64,000 nucleotides of DNA, taken from the NCBI GenBank assembly GCA_902566925.1, contig CACFKO010000003.1, positions 1 to 64,000 of the forward strand, in the 5' to 3' direction. This document shows positions 9,759-20,438 of the stretch, piece after piece. Position 1 is the stretch's first letter, and each line of letters opens with the position of its first letter. A program made the position numbers and the translations under genes. The notes beneath the pieces were generated by a model. The model made no database searches, was not told the origin of the DNA, and saw nothing but the letters and a program-made list of their open reading frames with translations. Origin of the DNA: an uncultured Pelagibacteraceae bacterium. GTDB taxonomy: Bacteria > Pseudomonadota > Alphaproteobacteria > Pelagibacterales > Pelagibacteraceae.

Positions 9759-11195
9759 ATGAAAAAAATTAAAGAAAAGTGTGGTGTTTTTGGAATTTAT
9801 GATATTGATGACGCCTCCGCTATAACAGCCTTAGGTCTTCACGCTTTACAACATAGGGGACAAGAGGGTTGTGGGATAGTTTCTTTTGATGGAAAAACTT
9901 TTCATTCTGAGAAAAGACATGGGCTAGTAGGTGACAACTTTACCAATAAAGAAGTGCTTAAAAAATTACCTGGAAAATTTGCAGTTGGTCACAACCGTTA
10001 TTCTACTACTGGTGAAACTTCTATGAGAAATATTCAGCCTTTTTTCGCTGATCTACATGGTGGAGGAATAGCAATTGCACATAATGGAAATTTAACTAAT
10101 GCTTTACGTCTTAGAGAAAATTTAGTTAAAGAAGGAGCAATTTTTAGAACTACAAGTGATACAGAAACAATTGTTCAATTGATTGCAAAATCAAAAAGAG
10201 CAAAAATAATCGATAAAATAATAGACACACTTTTTCAAATTCAAGGTGGTTTTGCTCTAACAATGATTACTAATAAAAAACTTATAGGTGTTAGAGATCC
10301 ATTGGGCATTAGGCCTCTGGTTTTAGGAAAATTAAAAAAATCTTATGTTTTGGCATCTGAAAGTTGTGCTTTGGACATAATAGGTGCAAAATTTATTAGA
10401 GAAGTTGATAATGGTGAGATTGTGTTAATTGAAAATAATAATATTCAAAGTATTAAGCCTTTTCCAAAAAAGAAAAGTAGACCGTGTGTATTTGAATATA
10501 TTTATTTTGCTAGACCGGATAGTATTCTTAATGGAAAAACAGCATATGAATATAGAAAGAATCTTGGAAATGAACTAGCTAAAGAGTCTAAGGATGTTGG
10601 AGATATTGTTGTCCCAGTCCCTGACTCAGGCGTAGCTTCTGCTCTAGGATATGCCCAACATAAGAAAATGAATTTTGAATTAGGACTTATAAGAAATCAT
10701 TATGTTGGTAGAACGTTTATAGAGCCTACTCAAAATATTAGAAGTCTAGGAGTAAAACTTAAATTAAGTGCAAATATGTCTTCAATTAAAAATAAGTCAA
10801 TTGTATTAATCGATGACTCTTTGGTCAGAGGTACTACCTGCCACAAAATTGTAAAAATGCTTTATGAAGCTGGAGCAAGAGAAGTTCATGTAAAAATTGC
10901 GTGTCCTGAAATTAAATATCCAGATTTTTATGGAATAGATATGCCATCAAAAAAAGAACTTTTGGCAGCCAATAAAAGTTTAGATGGAATGAAAAGATTT
11001 ATAGGTTCAGACTCATTAAGCTTCTTAAGCTTGAATGGACTTTATAGAGCTTTATGTTCAAACAAAAGAAATGATATATACCCTCAATTTACAGATCATT
11101 ATTTTACAGGCGAATATCCTATTGAAAGAGTTGACCAAAATAATAATAAAATTGTCAGCCAATTATCTCTATTAAGTGGAAAATCTAATAATTAA
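9759..11195 (+). CDS. purF: Amidophosphoribosyltransferase
   Basis: First committed enzyme of purine synthesis: PRPP plus glutamine gives phosphoribosylamine. The 478-residue protein begins MKKIKEKCGVFG, so Cys8 would become the N-terminal nucleophile after removal of a 7-residue propeptide, as in Bacillus-type enzymes. The glutaminase motifs HRGQEGCG, GHNRYST and NGNL are intact, and the PRPP loop VLIDDSLVRGTT is near 349-360. It ends one base from the convergent bamB. Confidence 0.96.
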   Translation: MKKIKEKCGVFGIYDIDDASAITALGLHALQHRGQEGCGIVSFDGKTFHSEKRHGLVGDNFTNKEVLKKLPGKFAVGHNRYSTTGETSMRNIQPFFADLHGGGIAIAHNGNLTNALRLRENLVKEGAIFRTTSDTETIVQLIAKSKRAKIIDKIIDTLFQIQGGFALTMITNKKLIGVRDPLGIRPLVLGKLKKSYVLASESCALDIIGAKFIREVDNGEIVLIENNNIQSIKPFPKKKSRPCVFEYIYFARPDSILNGKTAYEYRKNLGNELAKESKDVGDIVVPVPDSGVASALGYAQHKKMNFELGLIRNHYVGRTFIEPTQNIRSLGVKLKLSANMSSIKNKSIVLIDDSLVRGTTCHKIVKMLYEAGAREVHVKIACPEIKYPDFYGIDMPSKKELLAANKSLDGMKRFIGSDSLSFLSLNGLYRALCSNKRNDIYPQFTDHYFTGEYPIERVDQNNNKIVSQLSLLSGKSNN

Positions 11196-11196
11196 T

Positions 11197-12546
11197 TTAA
11201 TTAAAAATTAATATTCTGAAATTATTATCAATGACGTGTATTTTTTTATTAACTATAATTGGGTTTGAAAAAAAACCAGCTTTTGAAGCCTTTGCGTAGT
11301 TGAGGATTTTACCATTTTTATAATCGATAAATATAAAAAATCCTTTTGATGTACTTGCTATAATTTTGTTGGAAACTAACAATAATGAGGTGATAGATCC
11401 AATTTTTTTTTGTTTAAGTTTTTTATTATTTTTAAATAAGTTTTTAGACCATAAAACTTTTCCGGTTTTGGAGTCCAAATTCAAAATAAAACCATCTTTT
11501 GAGACTAAAATTAAAAAATTTTCTGAAGTTGCTGGTCTTATATATGTGCTGAAAGGTAATTCCCAATTTATTAGACCGTTTGCTGCATTTATAGAATAAG
11601 TTGATACAGAAGTACTAATTAATATTTTTCCCTCACTATAAACTATAGGGGAAGAAAAAAAGAATTTTTCACTTTGACCCTTGTTGGTCAATGATAAATT
11701 TAGAAGCCAATTCAAATTTTTTGTTTTATAATTTATCGAATAAAGCTGGCCAGCAGATGTTACAAAATAAAGATTATTTTTAGATGCATCTAAACAAATA
11801 CTAGTTTCTAATTCTGACTTCAAAATGGAAGGTAAGGTTTCAAAGCTTGTTTCTTTTTCTCCATCTTTTTCATTTATTATATAAAACTTGTTGTCTTGAT
11901 TAAGAAGAAAAATACTATCATCTTGAGTCTTTATAGTTGATATAAAAGGGATACCATAATTTTTTGCCCAGACAAGAGTTCCCTTGTCAGTTTCAAGGCT
12001 GTACAAATAGCCTAAATTATCAGAAACAATTAATTTGTTATTTGAAATTTTTAACTTTAATTGGATAGGAATATTTTTATATCTTTTTTTATAAAAATTA
12101 AATTTCCAAAGTAAATTTCTTTCACTAATTGAAAATTTATAAATATTTCCTGAAAGATCATACAGGAATACGTTGTTGTCAATTATTATTGGTTCAAATG
12201 ATAAATCTGATCTATCAAATTTATTTTTTCCAATTTTTTTACTTTTATAAGTTAATCTTTTTACATCATTATATTCTAAGTGTGGAACATAATTATCTAA
12301 CCCAAAATTCATTTCCGCCCAATTTAAATTAACTATTGCTGAGTTTATTTTTTCTTGAACAAGACCGGGTATTTCATCTTTAAATTTTTTTGATTCAGAA
12401 AAAACTAATGTAGAATTCTTTTTTAAAATTTCTTTTTCTAGTTCTTTTGCTTTATCTTGAAAAATATCACCAGGATTGTTAAAAGAACAACTGAATAGAA
12501 AAAAAAAGATATTTAAAAAAGAAAATAGTTTAAAAAAATTAACCAT
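11197..12546 (-). CDS. bamB: Outer-membrane assembly lipoprotein BamB (PQQ-type beta-propeller)
   Basis: A 449-residue lipoprotein. The signal peptide ends at a lipobox LFSC with acylated Cys20. Six or more beta-propeller blades follow, each with an aspartate/glycine turn and a W, as in GNIYKFSISERNLLWKF, KGTLVWAKNYG, NGLINWELPFS and TGKVLWSKNLF. BamB helps the BAM complex insert outer-membrane proteins. It starts within the end of the yfgM-like gene (8-base overlap); yfgM-bamB is a well-known pair. Confidence 0.85.
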   Translation of the reverse strand: MVNFFKLFSFLNIFFFLFSCSFNNPGDIFQDKAKELEKEILKKNSTLVFSESKKFKDEIPGLVQEKINSAIVNLNWAEMNFGLDNYVPHLEYNDVKRLTYKSKKIGKNKFDRSDLSFEPIIIDNNVFLYDLSGNIYKFSISERNLLWKFNFYKKRYKNIPIQLKLKISNNKLIVSDNLGYLYSLETDKGTLVWAKNYGIPFISTIKTQDDSIFLLNQDNKFYIINEKDGEKETSFETLPSILKSELETSICLDASKNNLYFVTSAGQLYSINYKTKNLNWLLNLSLTNKGQSEKFFFSSPIVYSEGKILISTSVSTYSINAANGLINWELPFSTYIRPATSENFLILVSKDGFILNLDSKTGKVLWSKNLFKNNKKLKQKKIGSITSLLLVSNKIIASTSKGFFIFIDYKNGKILNYAKASKAGFFSNPIIVNKKIHVIDNNFRILIFN

Positions 12547-13168
12547 TTTTAATTAATTTTATTTTCCTTTTGATTTCATTTAAATTAATACTATCGTCAC
12601 CTAAGTTAAGTAAAATTGAGTAATATTGTTCTGCTTTTTTAAACTGTTTTGAGGAAAAGTAATAGTCGGCTAAAAACTTCAAAGATTGAAATTTCCACAC
12701 AGAATTTGAATTAATTACCGGATTAAGTAATTCAAGCATATCTTGTTCTTTAGATTCATTAGATATAAAAATTGCTTTTTTAAGTCTTAGTAAATTTACA
12801 TCTTCACTTTTTAAATCTCCTATAGATAAAATTTGGTCAAAGTAACTAAGAACAATTTTATTATCTTTTTCTAAATCCTGATCTAATATTAAAAATAAAG
12901 ACAATGGTGAATAGACTTTGTCCTGTTGCATTATAATATTTTTTAGAACTTCAAGCGATTTTGATTGGTTATTCTCTGATAACAGAATTTTTGCCTCAAT
13001 AAAGCTTTCTGAAATTTTTATTCTTTTATTTTTTTCACTGTAGTCTAACCAAAAAAAAACTGCTCCGAGAAAAAAAATTATAATACATAAAATAATTAGA
13101 GATTTTTTGTTAGATTTAATGAGGTCCCTAAAACCCATTTTTTGTTGTTCAGAAGATTGTGAATTCAT
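12539..13168 (-). CDS. YfgM-like membrane-anchored TPR protein
   Basis: A 209-residue protein with a short cytoplasmic N-terminus, one membrane helix at about 26-46, and a periplasmic helical-repeat domain (for example FLADYYFSSKQFKKAEQYYSI). In E. coli YfgM associates with the SecYEG translocon and periplasmic chaperones. Identification rests on topology and the overlap with bamB; sequence identity to YfgM is low as far as I can judge. Confidence 0.72.
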   Translation of the reverse strand: MNSQSSEQQKMGFRDLIKSNKKSLIILCIIIFFLGAVFFWLDYSEKNKRIKISESFIEAKILLSENNQSKSLEVLKNIIMQQDKVYSPLSLFLILDQDLEKDNKIVLSYFDQILSIGDLKSEDVNLLRLKKAIFISNESKEQDMLELLNPVINSNSVWKFQSLKFLADYYFSSKQFKKAEQYYSILLNLGDDSINLNEIKRKIKLIKNG

Positions 13169-13173
13169 GACTA

Positions 13174-13947
13174 TTAATATGTATTTGTTTTTTTTGGAAA
13201 TTTACCTTTTATTACATCATCTTTAAATTTTCTTACACCTTTATCTAAAATTTTTTGCATATTTAAATATTTTTTTACAAATTTAGGATAAAAACCACTT
13301 AATCCAATTAAATCATCTGTAACTAAAATTTGTCCATCACAATATTTTGAAGAACCTATACCAATTGTTGGTATATTAACGCTCTCTGTTATTTTTTTAG
13401 CAGTTTTCTCAGCTATGCATTCTAAGACTATAGAAAAAGCTCCAGCTTTTTCTATGTTTTTTGCTTCTTGAATTAATTTTTTTTCCTCATTTATGTTTAG
13501 CCCATGTGGTTTGAACTTTTTTTTGTATTGTGGCGTAAAACCTATGTGTCCCATTACTGGTATTACAGATTTTACCAACTGTTTTATTATATTAAAGTTT
13601 TTTCCATTGCTCTCTATTTTAACAGCATCACAACCAACAATTTTAGAAATTATTTTAGCATTCTTTTTTGCTTCTTTAAAATTATTATAAGTATTAACAG
13701 GCATATCAACTACAAAAACACTTTTTTTTATACCTTTTCTCACAGCTATTGAATGATTAATCATTGTATCAAGGCTAATAGATTTTGTATTTTTCATTCC
13801 GTAAAAAGCTGTAGCAACAGAATCACCTGCAAGAATTATATCACAGTATCTATCTAATATTTTAGTTATAGGTTTAGAATATGAAGTTAAACAAACTAAT
13901 TTTTTTTTTGATTTAAGTTTTTTTATTCGAGAAATTTTTTGTTTCAT
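13174..13947 (-). CDS. panB: 3-methyl-2-oxobutanoate hydroxymethyltransferase
   Basis: Adds a hydroxymethyl group from methylene-THF to 2-oxoisovalerate, giving ketopantoate for pantothenate and CoA. It has 257 residues, near the usual 264. Typical segments are VCLTSYSKPITKILD, ILAGDSVATAFYG (metal ligand Asp), VVDMPVN, DAVKIES, PVMGHIGFTPQ and TIGIGSSKYCDGQILV. panC is not adjacent. It lies 14 bases downstream of the TPR gene and 5 bases upstream of yfgM, probably in one transcript. Confidence 0.95.
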   Translation of the reverse strand: MKQKISRIKKLKSKKKLVCLTSYSKPITKILDRYCDIILAGDSVATAFYGMKNTKSISLDTMINHSIAVRKGIKKSVFVVDMPVNTYNNFKEAKKNAKIISKIVGCDAVKIESNGKNFNIIKQLVKSVIPVMGHIGFTPQYKKKFKPHGLNINEEKKLIQEAKNIEKAGAFSIVLECIAEKTAKKITESVNIPTIGIGSSKYCDGQILVTDDLIGLSGFYPKFVKKYLNMQKILDKGVRKFKDDVIKGKFPKKTNTY

Positions 13948-13961
13948 TTTTAACGAGACTT

Positions 13962-14390
13962 TTATTTTGTCTGTAAGTTTTTGAGCTTCTTGCTTAGCTC
14001 AATTTCCTTTTCGCAAAGATTTTTACAAATTTTTTTAAAATTATTTAATAATTTTTCAGACTTAGAATAATCAGATTGTCTTATACTTAATAAAGCCAAA
14101 AGAAAAATTGCTTCCTCATTTTTTGGGTTAAGCAAAATTACAGTATTTAAATTCTGTTCTTCTAAAGTATATTTTTTTTCCTCATTAAATATTTTTGCAA
14201 GATATAAATAGGATAGTTCATTTTTTGGATTAAATACTATATCTTTTTCAAATTTAAATTTTGATTTAGAAAATTTTTTTTGTTTAAAAAGTGTTTTTCC
14301 TTCATCAAAATAACTATTCTTGCTGTAAGCTCCGCTTGTTAAAAAAAATGAAAATAAAAAAATAAAGATATAGACTTTTATTCTGCCCAT
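13962..14390 (-). CDS. Secreted tetratricopeptide-repeat protein
   Basis: 142 residues from the ATG at 14390, chosen because it begins directly with a signal peptide (MGRIKVYIFIFLF, cleavage likely after GAYS at 19-22) and avoids overlap with rlmE. The mature part has about three TPR-like helical pairs (DEGKTLFKQKKFSKSKFKF, LSYLYLAKIFNEEKKY, EAIFLLALLSIRQSDY). This suggests a periplasmic adaptor. The partner is unknown. Confidence 0.68.
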   Translation of the reverse strand: MGRIKVYIFIFLFSFFLTSGAYSKNSYFDEGKTLFKQKKFSKSKFKFEKDIVFNPKNELSYLYLAKIFNEEKKYTLEEQNLNTVILLNPKNEEAIFLLALLSIRQSDYSKSEKLLNNFKKICKNLCEKEIELSKKLKNLQTK

Positions 14391-14398
14391 TTCGTGTA

Positions 14399-14986
14399 TT
14401 ATGTACTTAATCCTGAACAATGTATATATGTTTCTCTTGACTCTCCTCTGCTTGAATTAGGCTTAAAAAAATCGATTTTTTTAAAGTATTTTTTTGCTTT
14501 TACTTTAATTTCTTCAAAGTCCTCTCCCATAAAAAGTTTAGATACAAGAACACCCTTTTCACTCAATATTTCTTTTGAAAAATCAAGGATATCTAAGCAT
14601 AACTGATTAGTTCTTATGCTATCTAAGTTTTTGTTTCCAGTAGTATTGTATGCCATATCGGACAAAATAACATCGATGTTTGAGTCAAAATATTTAATTA
14701 TGATGTTTTTAGAATTTTTTTCTAAAAAATCTCCTATAATAAATTTTACTCCTTTAATTTCCTCTATTTTTTTTTTATCTATTGATAAAATTTTTCCATT
14801 TTTAATTTTTTCTGCAACAACCTGGGACCAACCGCCTGGGAAAGAACCAACATCTAATATTTTTATATTATTTTTCAAAAATTTAAATTTTGAATTTAAT
14901 TCGATTAATTTAAAAGCAGATCGTGATCTGTATCCAGAGATTTTAGCTTTTTTGAAAAAATGATCTTGATAACTTCTGCTATCCAT
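14399..14986 (-). CDS. rlmE: 23S rRNA (uridine-2552-2'-O)-methyltransferase RlmE
   Basis: Also called FtsJ or RrmJ; it 2'-O-methylates U2552 in the ribosomal A-loop. It has 195 residues with the SAM motif ILDVGSFPGGWSQV. The catalytic K-D-K-E set is visible: Lys in SAFKL, Asp in LSDMAYNTTG, Lys in VSKLFMGE, Glu in RGESRETYI. It lies 9 bases downstream of pssA. Confidence 0.94.
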   Translation of the reverse strand: MDSRSYQDHFFKKAKISGYRSRSAFKLIELNSKFKFLKNNIKILDVGSFPGGWSQVVAEKIKNGKILSIDKKKIEEIKGVKFIIGDFLEKNSKNIIIKYFDSNIDVILSDMAYNTTGNKNLDSIRTNQLCLDILDFSKEILSEKGVLVSKLFMGEDFEEIKVKAKKYFKKIDFFKPNSSRGESRETYIHCSGLST

Positions 14987-14995
14987 TTGACAAAG

Positions 14996-15787
14996 TTATA
15001 GTATATCTTGTTGTTCCTCTTCTAATTCTATCTGGTTTGCATTTTTTAATTTCAATCTATAATTATAAATACCTAGAGGAATTAAACTTAGGTAAATCAA
15101 CATACAAATAGCTATAGTTTCAAAGGTAAATTGAATGATTGAAACAAAAAATAAACCTACACCTAGTAAAAGAAAGATTGTCATGTTTCTTCTTATTGCA
15201 ATTTTTTTAAATGAAAAAGTCGGAACCTTGCTTATTAATAAAATTGATACCAAAACCATAAAGTAAGGTGTTATTACTGTTAAATCTATTAAATTTGAAA
15301 AATTTGACAGTTCAAATACCAAAGGGAAAAGTATTAGACACCCTCCTGCAGGTGATGGTATTCCTTGAAAAAAATTATTTTTCCATTCGTCTTTATTTTC
15401 AAATTTTGTCAAATTAAATCTAGCAAGTCTTAGAACACAACATACTGAAAAAAATAAGACTATTAACCAACCGATTTTACCAAATTTATTAAGTTCCCAA
15501 AAATAAACTATAAATGCTGGGGCAATACCAAAGCTTACGAAATCTGTGAGGGAGTCTAATTCTTTTCCAAAATCTGATGTACCTTTTATTAGTCTTGCTA
15601 CCCTTCCATCTAAACCATCTAAAATTGCAGCAACAAACAAAAATAAAACTGCAAAAGTAAAATTACCATCCATAGCAAACTTAATTGAACTGATACCTAA
15701 GCAAACACCTATTAGGGTAAGTACACTTGGTAAAATATACCTAGATTTATTTACAGAAACTACATTTAATTTATTTTTTTTTTGCAT
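14996..15787 (-). CDS. pssA: CDP-diacylglycerol-serine O-phosphatidyltransferase
   Basis: Makes phosphatidylserine from CDP-diacylglycerol and serine. The 263-residue membrane enzyme has the CDP-alcohol phosphotransferase motif: DG at the start, AR, then G, D and D spaced as in DGLDGRVARL...GTSDFGKELDSLTD. About eight hydrophobic helices follow. It starts on the base after the psd stop (TAA then ATG), so the two genes for phosphatidylethanolamine are transcribed together. Confidence 0.93.
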   Translation of the reverse strand: MQKKNKLNVVSVNKSRYILPSVLTLIGVCLGISSIKFAMDGNFTFAVLFLFVAAILDGLDGRVARLIKGTSDFGKELDSLTDFVSFGIAPAFIVYFWELNKFGKIGWLIVLFFSVCCVLRLARFNLTKFENKDEWKNNFFQGIPSPAGGCLILFPLVFELSNFSNLIDLTVITPYFMVLVSILLISKVPTFSFKKIAIRRNMTIFLLLGVGLFFVSIIQFTFETIAICMLIYLSLIPLGIYNYRLKLKNANQIELEEEQQDIL

Positions 15788-16441
15788 TTAAATACTCGCA
15801 ATCAAACTTTCTCCAGCAATCACGTTCTGTCCTAACTTAACCATAGTTTTTCTATTAGAGTAATATATATCAACTCTGCTTCCAAATCTAATCAAACCGA
15901 GTCTTTGTCCCTGGTTAACGCTTTGAGACTTTTCAACTGTTGAAACAATTCGTCTAGCAATTAATCCAGCTATCTGAACAACAACAATTTGTTCTCCTGT
16001 TTTGTTGTCTTTAATTTTAAAATAATTTCTCTCGTTTTCTTCACTTGCCTTATCAAGAGAAGCGTTTAAAAATTTTCCAGGTTTATAAAATATATCTTCT
16101 ACTTCACCATTTGAAGGTGATCTATTCACATGACAATCAAATACATTCATAAAGATACTTACCCTTATGAATTTTTTATCGTTCAAACCAAGTTCTACAG
16201 GACCATTTACTTCCCCGATTGCAGAAATTCTTCCATCTGCTGGGCTAACTAAATAACTATCATCCTCAATAATTACTCTTTCAGGATCTCTAAAAAAATA
16301 ATAAACCCAAATTGTGATAAATGTGAAAATAAATCCAAAAAAGTTAGATATTAACCAAAAAATCAAGGTAAGTACCGCGGATATAACTAAAAATTTATAC
16401 CCTTCTTCGTGTATCTTTGGAAATATTTTATCAAGCATCAT
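15788..16441 (-). CDS. psd: Phosphatidylserine decarboxylase proenzyme (short type)
   Basis: Decarboxylates phosphatidylserine to phosphatidylethanolamine. The 217-residue proenzyme self-cleaves before Ser188 in RFGSRVD to form the pyruvoyl group; this GS site marks the short type, unlike the LGST of E. coli. A membrane region lies at about 18-48, followed by DPER, SPADG and NVFDCHVNRSP with the conserved His104. It is the upstream partner of pssA. Confidence 0.94.
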   Translation of the reverse strand: MMLDKIFPKIHEEGYKFLVISAVLTLIFWLISNFFGFIFTFITIWVYYFFRDPERVIIEDDSYLVSPADGRISAIGEVNGPVELGLNDKKFIRVSIFMNVFDCHVNRSPSNGEVEDIFYKPGKFLNASLDKASEENERNYFKIKDNKTGEQIVVVQIAGLIARRIVSTVEKSQSVNQGQRLGLIRFGSRVDIYYSNRKTMVKLGQNVIAGESLIASI

Positions 16442-16451
16442 AACTTATAAT

Positions 16452-16479
16452 TTGATAATCTATGGGTAATATGTATAAA
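16452..16479 (+). promoter_or_regulatory. Candidate promoter for icd
   Basis: TTGATA (16452-16457) and TATAAA (16474-16479) are spaced by 16 bases in the 67-base gap between divergent psd and icd. The icd ATG lies 29 bases after the -10. Each hexamer differs from consensus at one base. Confidence 0.45.
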
Positions 16480-16508
16480 AATCCTTAATTATCAAATTAA
16501 ATTTTTTT

Positions 16509-17723
16509 ATGGCAAAAATAAAAGTAAAAAATCCAGTAGTTGAGCTCGATGGCGATGAAATGACCCGCATAATTTGGTCATTTATCAAAAACAAGCTGAT
16601 AAAGCCTTATTTAGATATAGAGCTTAAATACTTCGATCTTGGGATAGAGAATAGAGATAAAACTGGTGACCAGGTAACAATTGATTGTGCTAAAGCAATT
16701 CAAAAGTATGGTGCCGGGGTTAAATGTGCAACTATTACTCCTGATGAGGATCGTGTTAAAGAATTTAAATTAAAAAAAATGTGGAGATCGCCTAATGGTA
16801 CAATAAGAAATATAGTGGGTGGAACAATTTTCAGAGAACCAATAATTTGTAAAAATGTGCCCAGATTAGTTCCGCATTGGACTGAAACTGTCATAGTTGG
16901 AAGACACGCTTTTGGAGATCAATATAGAGCTACTGATTTTAAGATACCAGGAAAAGGTAAAATGACAATCAAATGGGAGTCGGAAGATGGAAAAAATAAA
17001 ATTGAACATGAGGTCTATGATTTTAAAGGATCTGGTATAGCGCTTTCTATGTATAATTTAGATGACTCTATAAAAGATTTTGCTCGAGCATGTATGAACT
17101 ACGGGCTAGTTAGGAAATGGCCTGTTTATTTTTCATCGAAAAATACTATTTTAAAAGCATACGATGGAAGGTTTAAAGATATTTTTGAGGAGATTTTTCA
17201 AAAAGAATTTAAGAAAAAATTTGAGGAAATGGGCATTACTTATGAACATAGATTAATAGATGATATGGTAGCTTGCGCAATGAAATGGAGTGGAAAATAT
17301 ATTTGGGCTTGTAAAAATTATGATGGTGACGTTCAATCTGATACCGTAGCCCAAGGATACGGTTCTCTTGGATTAATGACAAGTGTTCTTCGAACTCCTG
17401 ATGGTAAAATAGCTGAGGCAGAAGCAGCGCATGGAACAGTTACAAGACATTATAGACAACATCAACAAGGTAAGGAAACTTCTACAAATCCGATTGCATC
17501 TATTTTTGCTTGGACAAGAGGACTGTCCCATAGAGGACAGTTAGATGGAAATCAGGAATTAATCAAATTTGCAAATACCCTTGAAAAAGTTTGTGTAGAG
17601 ACAGTTGAAAGTGGATCGATGACTAAGGATTTAGCTATACTTATTAGTAAAGATCAAAAATTCTTAACAACAAATCAATTTTTAGAAGCAATAGACTCAA
17701 ATCTTAAAAAGAAACTCAGCTAA
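16509..17723 (+). CDS. icd: NADP-dependent isocitrate dehydrogenase (homodimeric, eukaryote-like type)
   Basis: Oxidatively decarboxylates isocitrate to 2-oxoglutarate, making NADPH in the TCA cycle. The 404 residues match the type found in alphaproteobacteria and mitochondria: [16 protein letters not shown] at the N-terminus, TITPDE, KSPNGT-like [22 protein letters not shown], and [17 protein letters not shown] at the coenzyme site. It overlaps the convergent alaS by 8 bases. Confidence 0.96.
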   Translation: MAKIKVKNPVVELDGDEMTRIIWSFIKNKLIKPYLDIELKYFDLGIENRDKTGDQVTIDCAKAIQKYGAGVKCATITPDEDRVKEFKLKKMWRSPNGTIRNIVGGTIFREPIICKNVPRLVPHWTETVIVGRHAFGDQYRATDFKIPGKGKMTIKWESEDGKNKIEHEVYDFKGSGIALSMYNLDDSIKDFARACMNYGLVRKWPVYFSSKNTILKAYDGRFKDIFEEIFQKEFKKKFEEMGITYEHRLIDDMVACAMKWSGKYIWACKNYDGDVQSDTVAQGYGSLGLMTSVLRTPDGKIAEAEAAHGTVTRHYRQHQQGKETSTNPIASIFAWTRGLSHRGQLDGNQELIKFANTLEKVCVETVESGSMTKDLAILISKDQKFLTTNQFLEAIDSNLKKKLS

Positions 17724-20376
17724 TTTTTTCAATTAAGATTTTAAAGACTTTTTCTATACTGTCTTTATTTGATCCACCTGCTTGAGCAAAATCTTTTCTT
17801 CCTCCTCCGCCTTTTCCTCCAAGAACTTCTGAAGCAATTTTTACAAGCATTACAGCATCATATTTTGTTGTTAATTCATTAGTTACACCAACTGCAACTC
17901 CAACTTTTCCTTCAAAAGTTGAAATACTAACTACAATACCTTGTTTAATATCCTTTTTACCTTGATCTATTACGCTCCTTAATTCTTTAGGTGGAAAATC
18001 AGTAAGAACCTGTTGTCTTAAAATAAATGAGCCCATTTTTTTATCTTTAATTACATTTTTGTTTTTATTTCTTATAACATTTTGAATTTTAATTTTTTCA
18101 ATCTGTTTACTAAGATTTTTTAAATTTTCAGTTAATTCCAATTCTTCATTATAATCAGGTTTAGTTTTTAATTCTGATAGTTCTTTTTTAATTGCTTCAA
18201 TTTGATCTTTTGTTGTTTTTTCTTTTAAAGATTTATCCTTTTTGAGAGATTTTTCATAATCTTGTAGTTGCTTATCTCTTAAAGCTTCTATTCTTCTTAC
18301 TCCTGAAGATATAGATGATTGACTAATAACTTTAAATTTTCCAACTTCTTTCGTATTTTTAACATGTGTACCACCACACAATTCGGTTGAAAAGAAACCG
18401 TTATTTTCTTTTCCCATAAATACTACTCTTACTTCCTCACCATATTTTTCACCAAATAAAGCTAATGCCCCCATACTTACTGCTTCTTTTGGTGTCATTA
18501 TTCTTGTTTGTACATCGCTTGATCCTTGGACCATTTCATTAACAAAACTGTTTATTTTAATCATTTCCTCTTTTTCAATTGGCTTGTTATGACTAAAATC
18601 AAATCTAAGTCTGTCTGGACTTACCAGTGAACCTTTTTGTGTTACATGTTTGCCCAATGTCCTTCTTAAAGACTCGTGTAACAAATGTGTTGCCGAGTGA
18701 TTAGCTCTTGAATTATTTCTTTTATTTATATCAATCTCTAAGTTTACACTTTGGCCAATTTTGATTGATCCTTTTTCAACTTTGCCTGTATGGACAAAAA
18801 GATCGCCCATTTTTTTTTGAGTATCTTTAATGTTTATTTTACAGTCGGAAGTATAAATAATACCTTGATCTCCAACTTGTCCTCCGGACTCTCCATAAAA
18901 AGGAGTTTGATTAGTTATAATATCTATTTCTTCTCCTGTTTTTGCACTATCAACAAATTTATCTCCTTTAGATATTTTTAAAATTACTCCCTCAGCTTTA
19001 TCAAATTCATAACCTAAAAACTCAGTTGGGCTAAGCTCTTCTCTTACTTTAAACCATTTTTCTTCAACAGATTTATCGCCTGAACCTTTCCAACTAGCTC
19101 GTGCCACTTCCTTGCTTTTTTCCATTTCTTTTTCAAAAGTATTGGTGTCAATTTTGATTTTTTTATTTTTTAAAATATCAGCAGTTAAATCTAATGGAAA
19201 ACCATAGGTATCATAGAGTTTAAAAGCTATTTCCCCTGGTAAGATATCATTTTTAACTTTTTCTAAATTTTGATTTAATATTTTCATTCCTCTATCTAAA
19301 AGTGATGAAAATTTTTCCTCTTCGTTTTTTAATGTTTCAACTATTAAATCTTTTCCTCTTTTAAGCTCAGGATAGCTTTGGGACATTTCGTTTAATAGAA
19401 CCTCAAATAGTTGGTAGAATATTGGTTTCTTACTTCCAAGCGTATGAGCATGGCGCATGCCCCTTCTCATAATTCTTCTTAGGACATAACCTCTACCTTC
19501 GTTTGAAGGTAAAACTCCTTCAGCTATTAAGAAGCTACTAGCTCTAAGATGGTCTGCGATAACTCTATGGCTTGCTATAGTATTTTTATCTATTTTAGTC
19601 TTTGTGATATCTGATGATGCTGACATCAATTTTTTAAAATGATCAATACTGTAATTATCGTGGGTTCCTTGAAGAACTGCTGTTATTCTTTCTAATCCCA
19701 TTCCTGTATCGACTGAAGGCTTAGGTAAATCTACTCTTTTATTTATTGAAACTTGCTCAAATTGCATAAATACAAGATTCCAAATTTCTATAAATCTATC
19801 ACCATCTTGGTCAGGACTGCCTGGAGGTCCACCCTTTAACTTATCTCCATGGTCATAAAATATCTCAGAACAAGGACCACAAGGACCTGTTTCACCCATA
19901 GACCAAAAATTATCAGAGGTTGAGATCTTAACAATTTTGCTTTCTGGCAATCCGGCAATTTTCTTCCATAATTTAAAAGCTTCTTCATCTTGAGAGTATA
20001 CGGTTGCGGATAGTTTTTCTTTTGGAATACCAAAATCTTTTGTCAATAATTCCCATGCATAATAAATGGCTTTTTCTTTAAAATAATCTCCGAAAGAAAA
20101 ATTTCCTAACATTTCAAAAAATGTATGGTGTCTTGGGGTGTAACCAACATTTTCTAAATCATTATGCTTTCCTCCTGCTCTGATACATTTTTGAGAAGTA
20201 GTTGCAGTTTTAAAGGTTTTTTTTTCTAATCCTGTAAAAATATTTTTAAATTGCACCATGCCAGAATTTGTAAACATTAGGGTTGGATCGTTATTTGGTA
20301 CAATGTTACTAGAATCTACTTTTTGGTGTCCATTTCTAGAAAAATAATCAAGAAATTTCTTTCTTATGTCGCTCAT
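17716..20376 (-). CDS. alaS: Alanyl-tRNA synthetase
   Basis: Charges tRNA-Ala. I start at [12 protein letters not shown] (886 residues); an in-frame ATG 15 bases upstream is also possible. The class II core has [12 protein letters not shown] and the [12 protein letters not shown] region. The editing domain has [14 protein letters not shown] and CGGTHVKNT zinc ligands. The C-terminal C-Ala domain ends with [16 protein letters not shown]. Length and order are normal. It lies downstream of recA but is cut off from it by the hairpin at 20439-20470. Confidence 0.96.
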   Translation of the reverse strand: MSDIRKKFLDYFSRNGHQKVDSSNIVPNNDPTLMFTNSGMVQFKNIFTGLEKKTFKTATTSQKCIRAGGKHNDLENVGYTPRHHTFFEMLGNFSFGDYFKEKAIYYAWELLTKDFGIPKEKLSATVYSQDEEAFKLWKKIAGLPESKIVKISTSDNFWSMGETGPCGPCSEIFYDHGDKLKGGPPGSPDQDGDRFIEIWNLVFMQFEQVSINKRVDLPKPSVDTGMGLERITAVLQGTHDNYSIDHFKKLMSASSDITKTKIDKNTIASHRVIADHLRASSFLIAEGVLPSNEGRGYVLRRIMRRGMRHAHTLGSKKPIFYQLFEVLLNEMSQSYPELKRGKDLIVETLKNEEEKFSSLLDRGMKILNQNLEKVKNDILPGEIAFKLYDTYGFPLDLTADILKNKKIKIDTNTFEKEMEKSKEVARASWKGSGDKSVEEKWFKVREELSPTEFLGYEFDKAEGVILKISKGDKFVDSAKTGEEIDIITNQTPFYGESGGQVGDQGIIYTSDCKINIKDTQKKMGDLFVHTGKVEKGSIKIGQSVNLEIDINKRNNSRANHSATHLLHESLRRTLGKHVTQKGSLVSPDRLRFDFSHNKPIEKEEMIKINSFVNEMVQGSSDVQTRIMTPKEAVSMGALALFGEKYGEEVRVVFMGKENNGFFSTELCGGTHVKNTKEVGKFKVISQSSISSGVRRIEALRDKQLQDYEKSLKKDKSLKEKTTKDQIEAIKKELSELKTKPDYNEELELTENLKNLSKQIEKIKIQNVIRNKNKNVIKDKKMGSFILRQQVLTDFPPKELRSVIDQGKKDIKQGIVVSISTFEGKVGVAVGVTNELTTKYDAVMLVKIASEVLGGKGGGGRKDFAQAGGSNKDSIEKVFKILIEKIS

Positions 20377-20438
20377 TAAAACGCGGCTCATATACCTATT
20401 AAATACAGATATTTTATTTATTGTCTATAACTAGAAAA

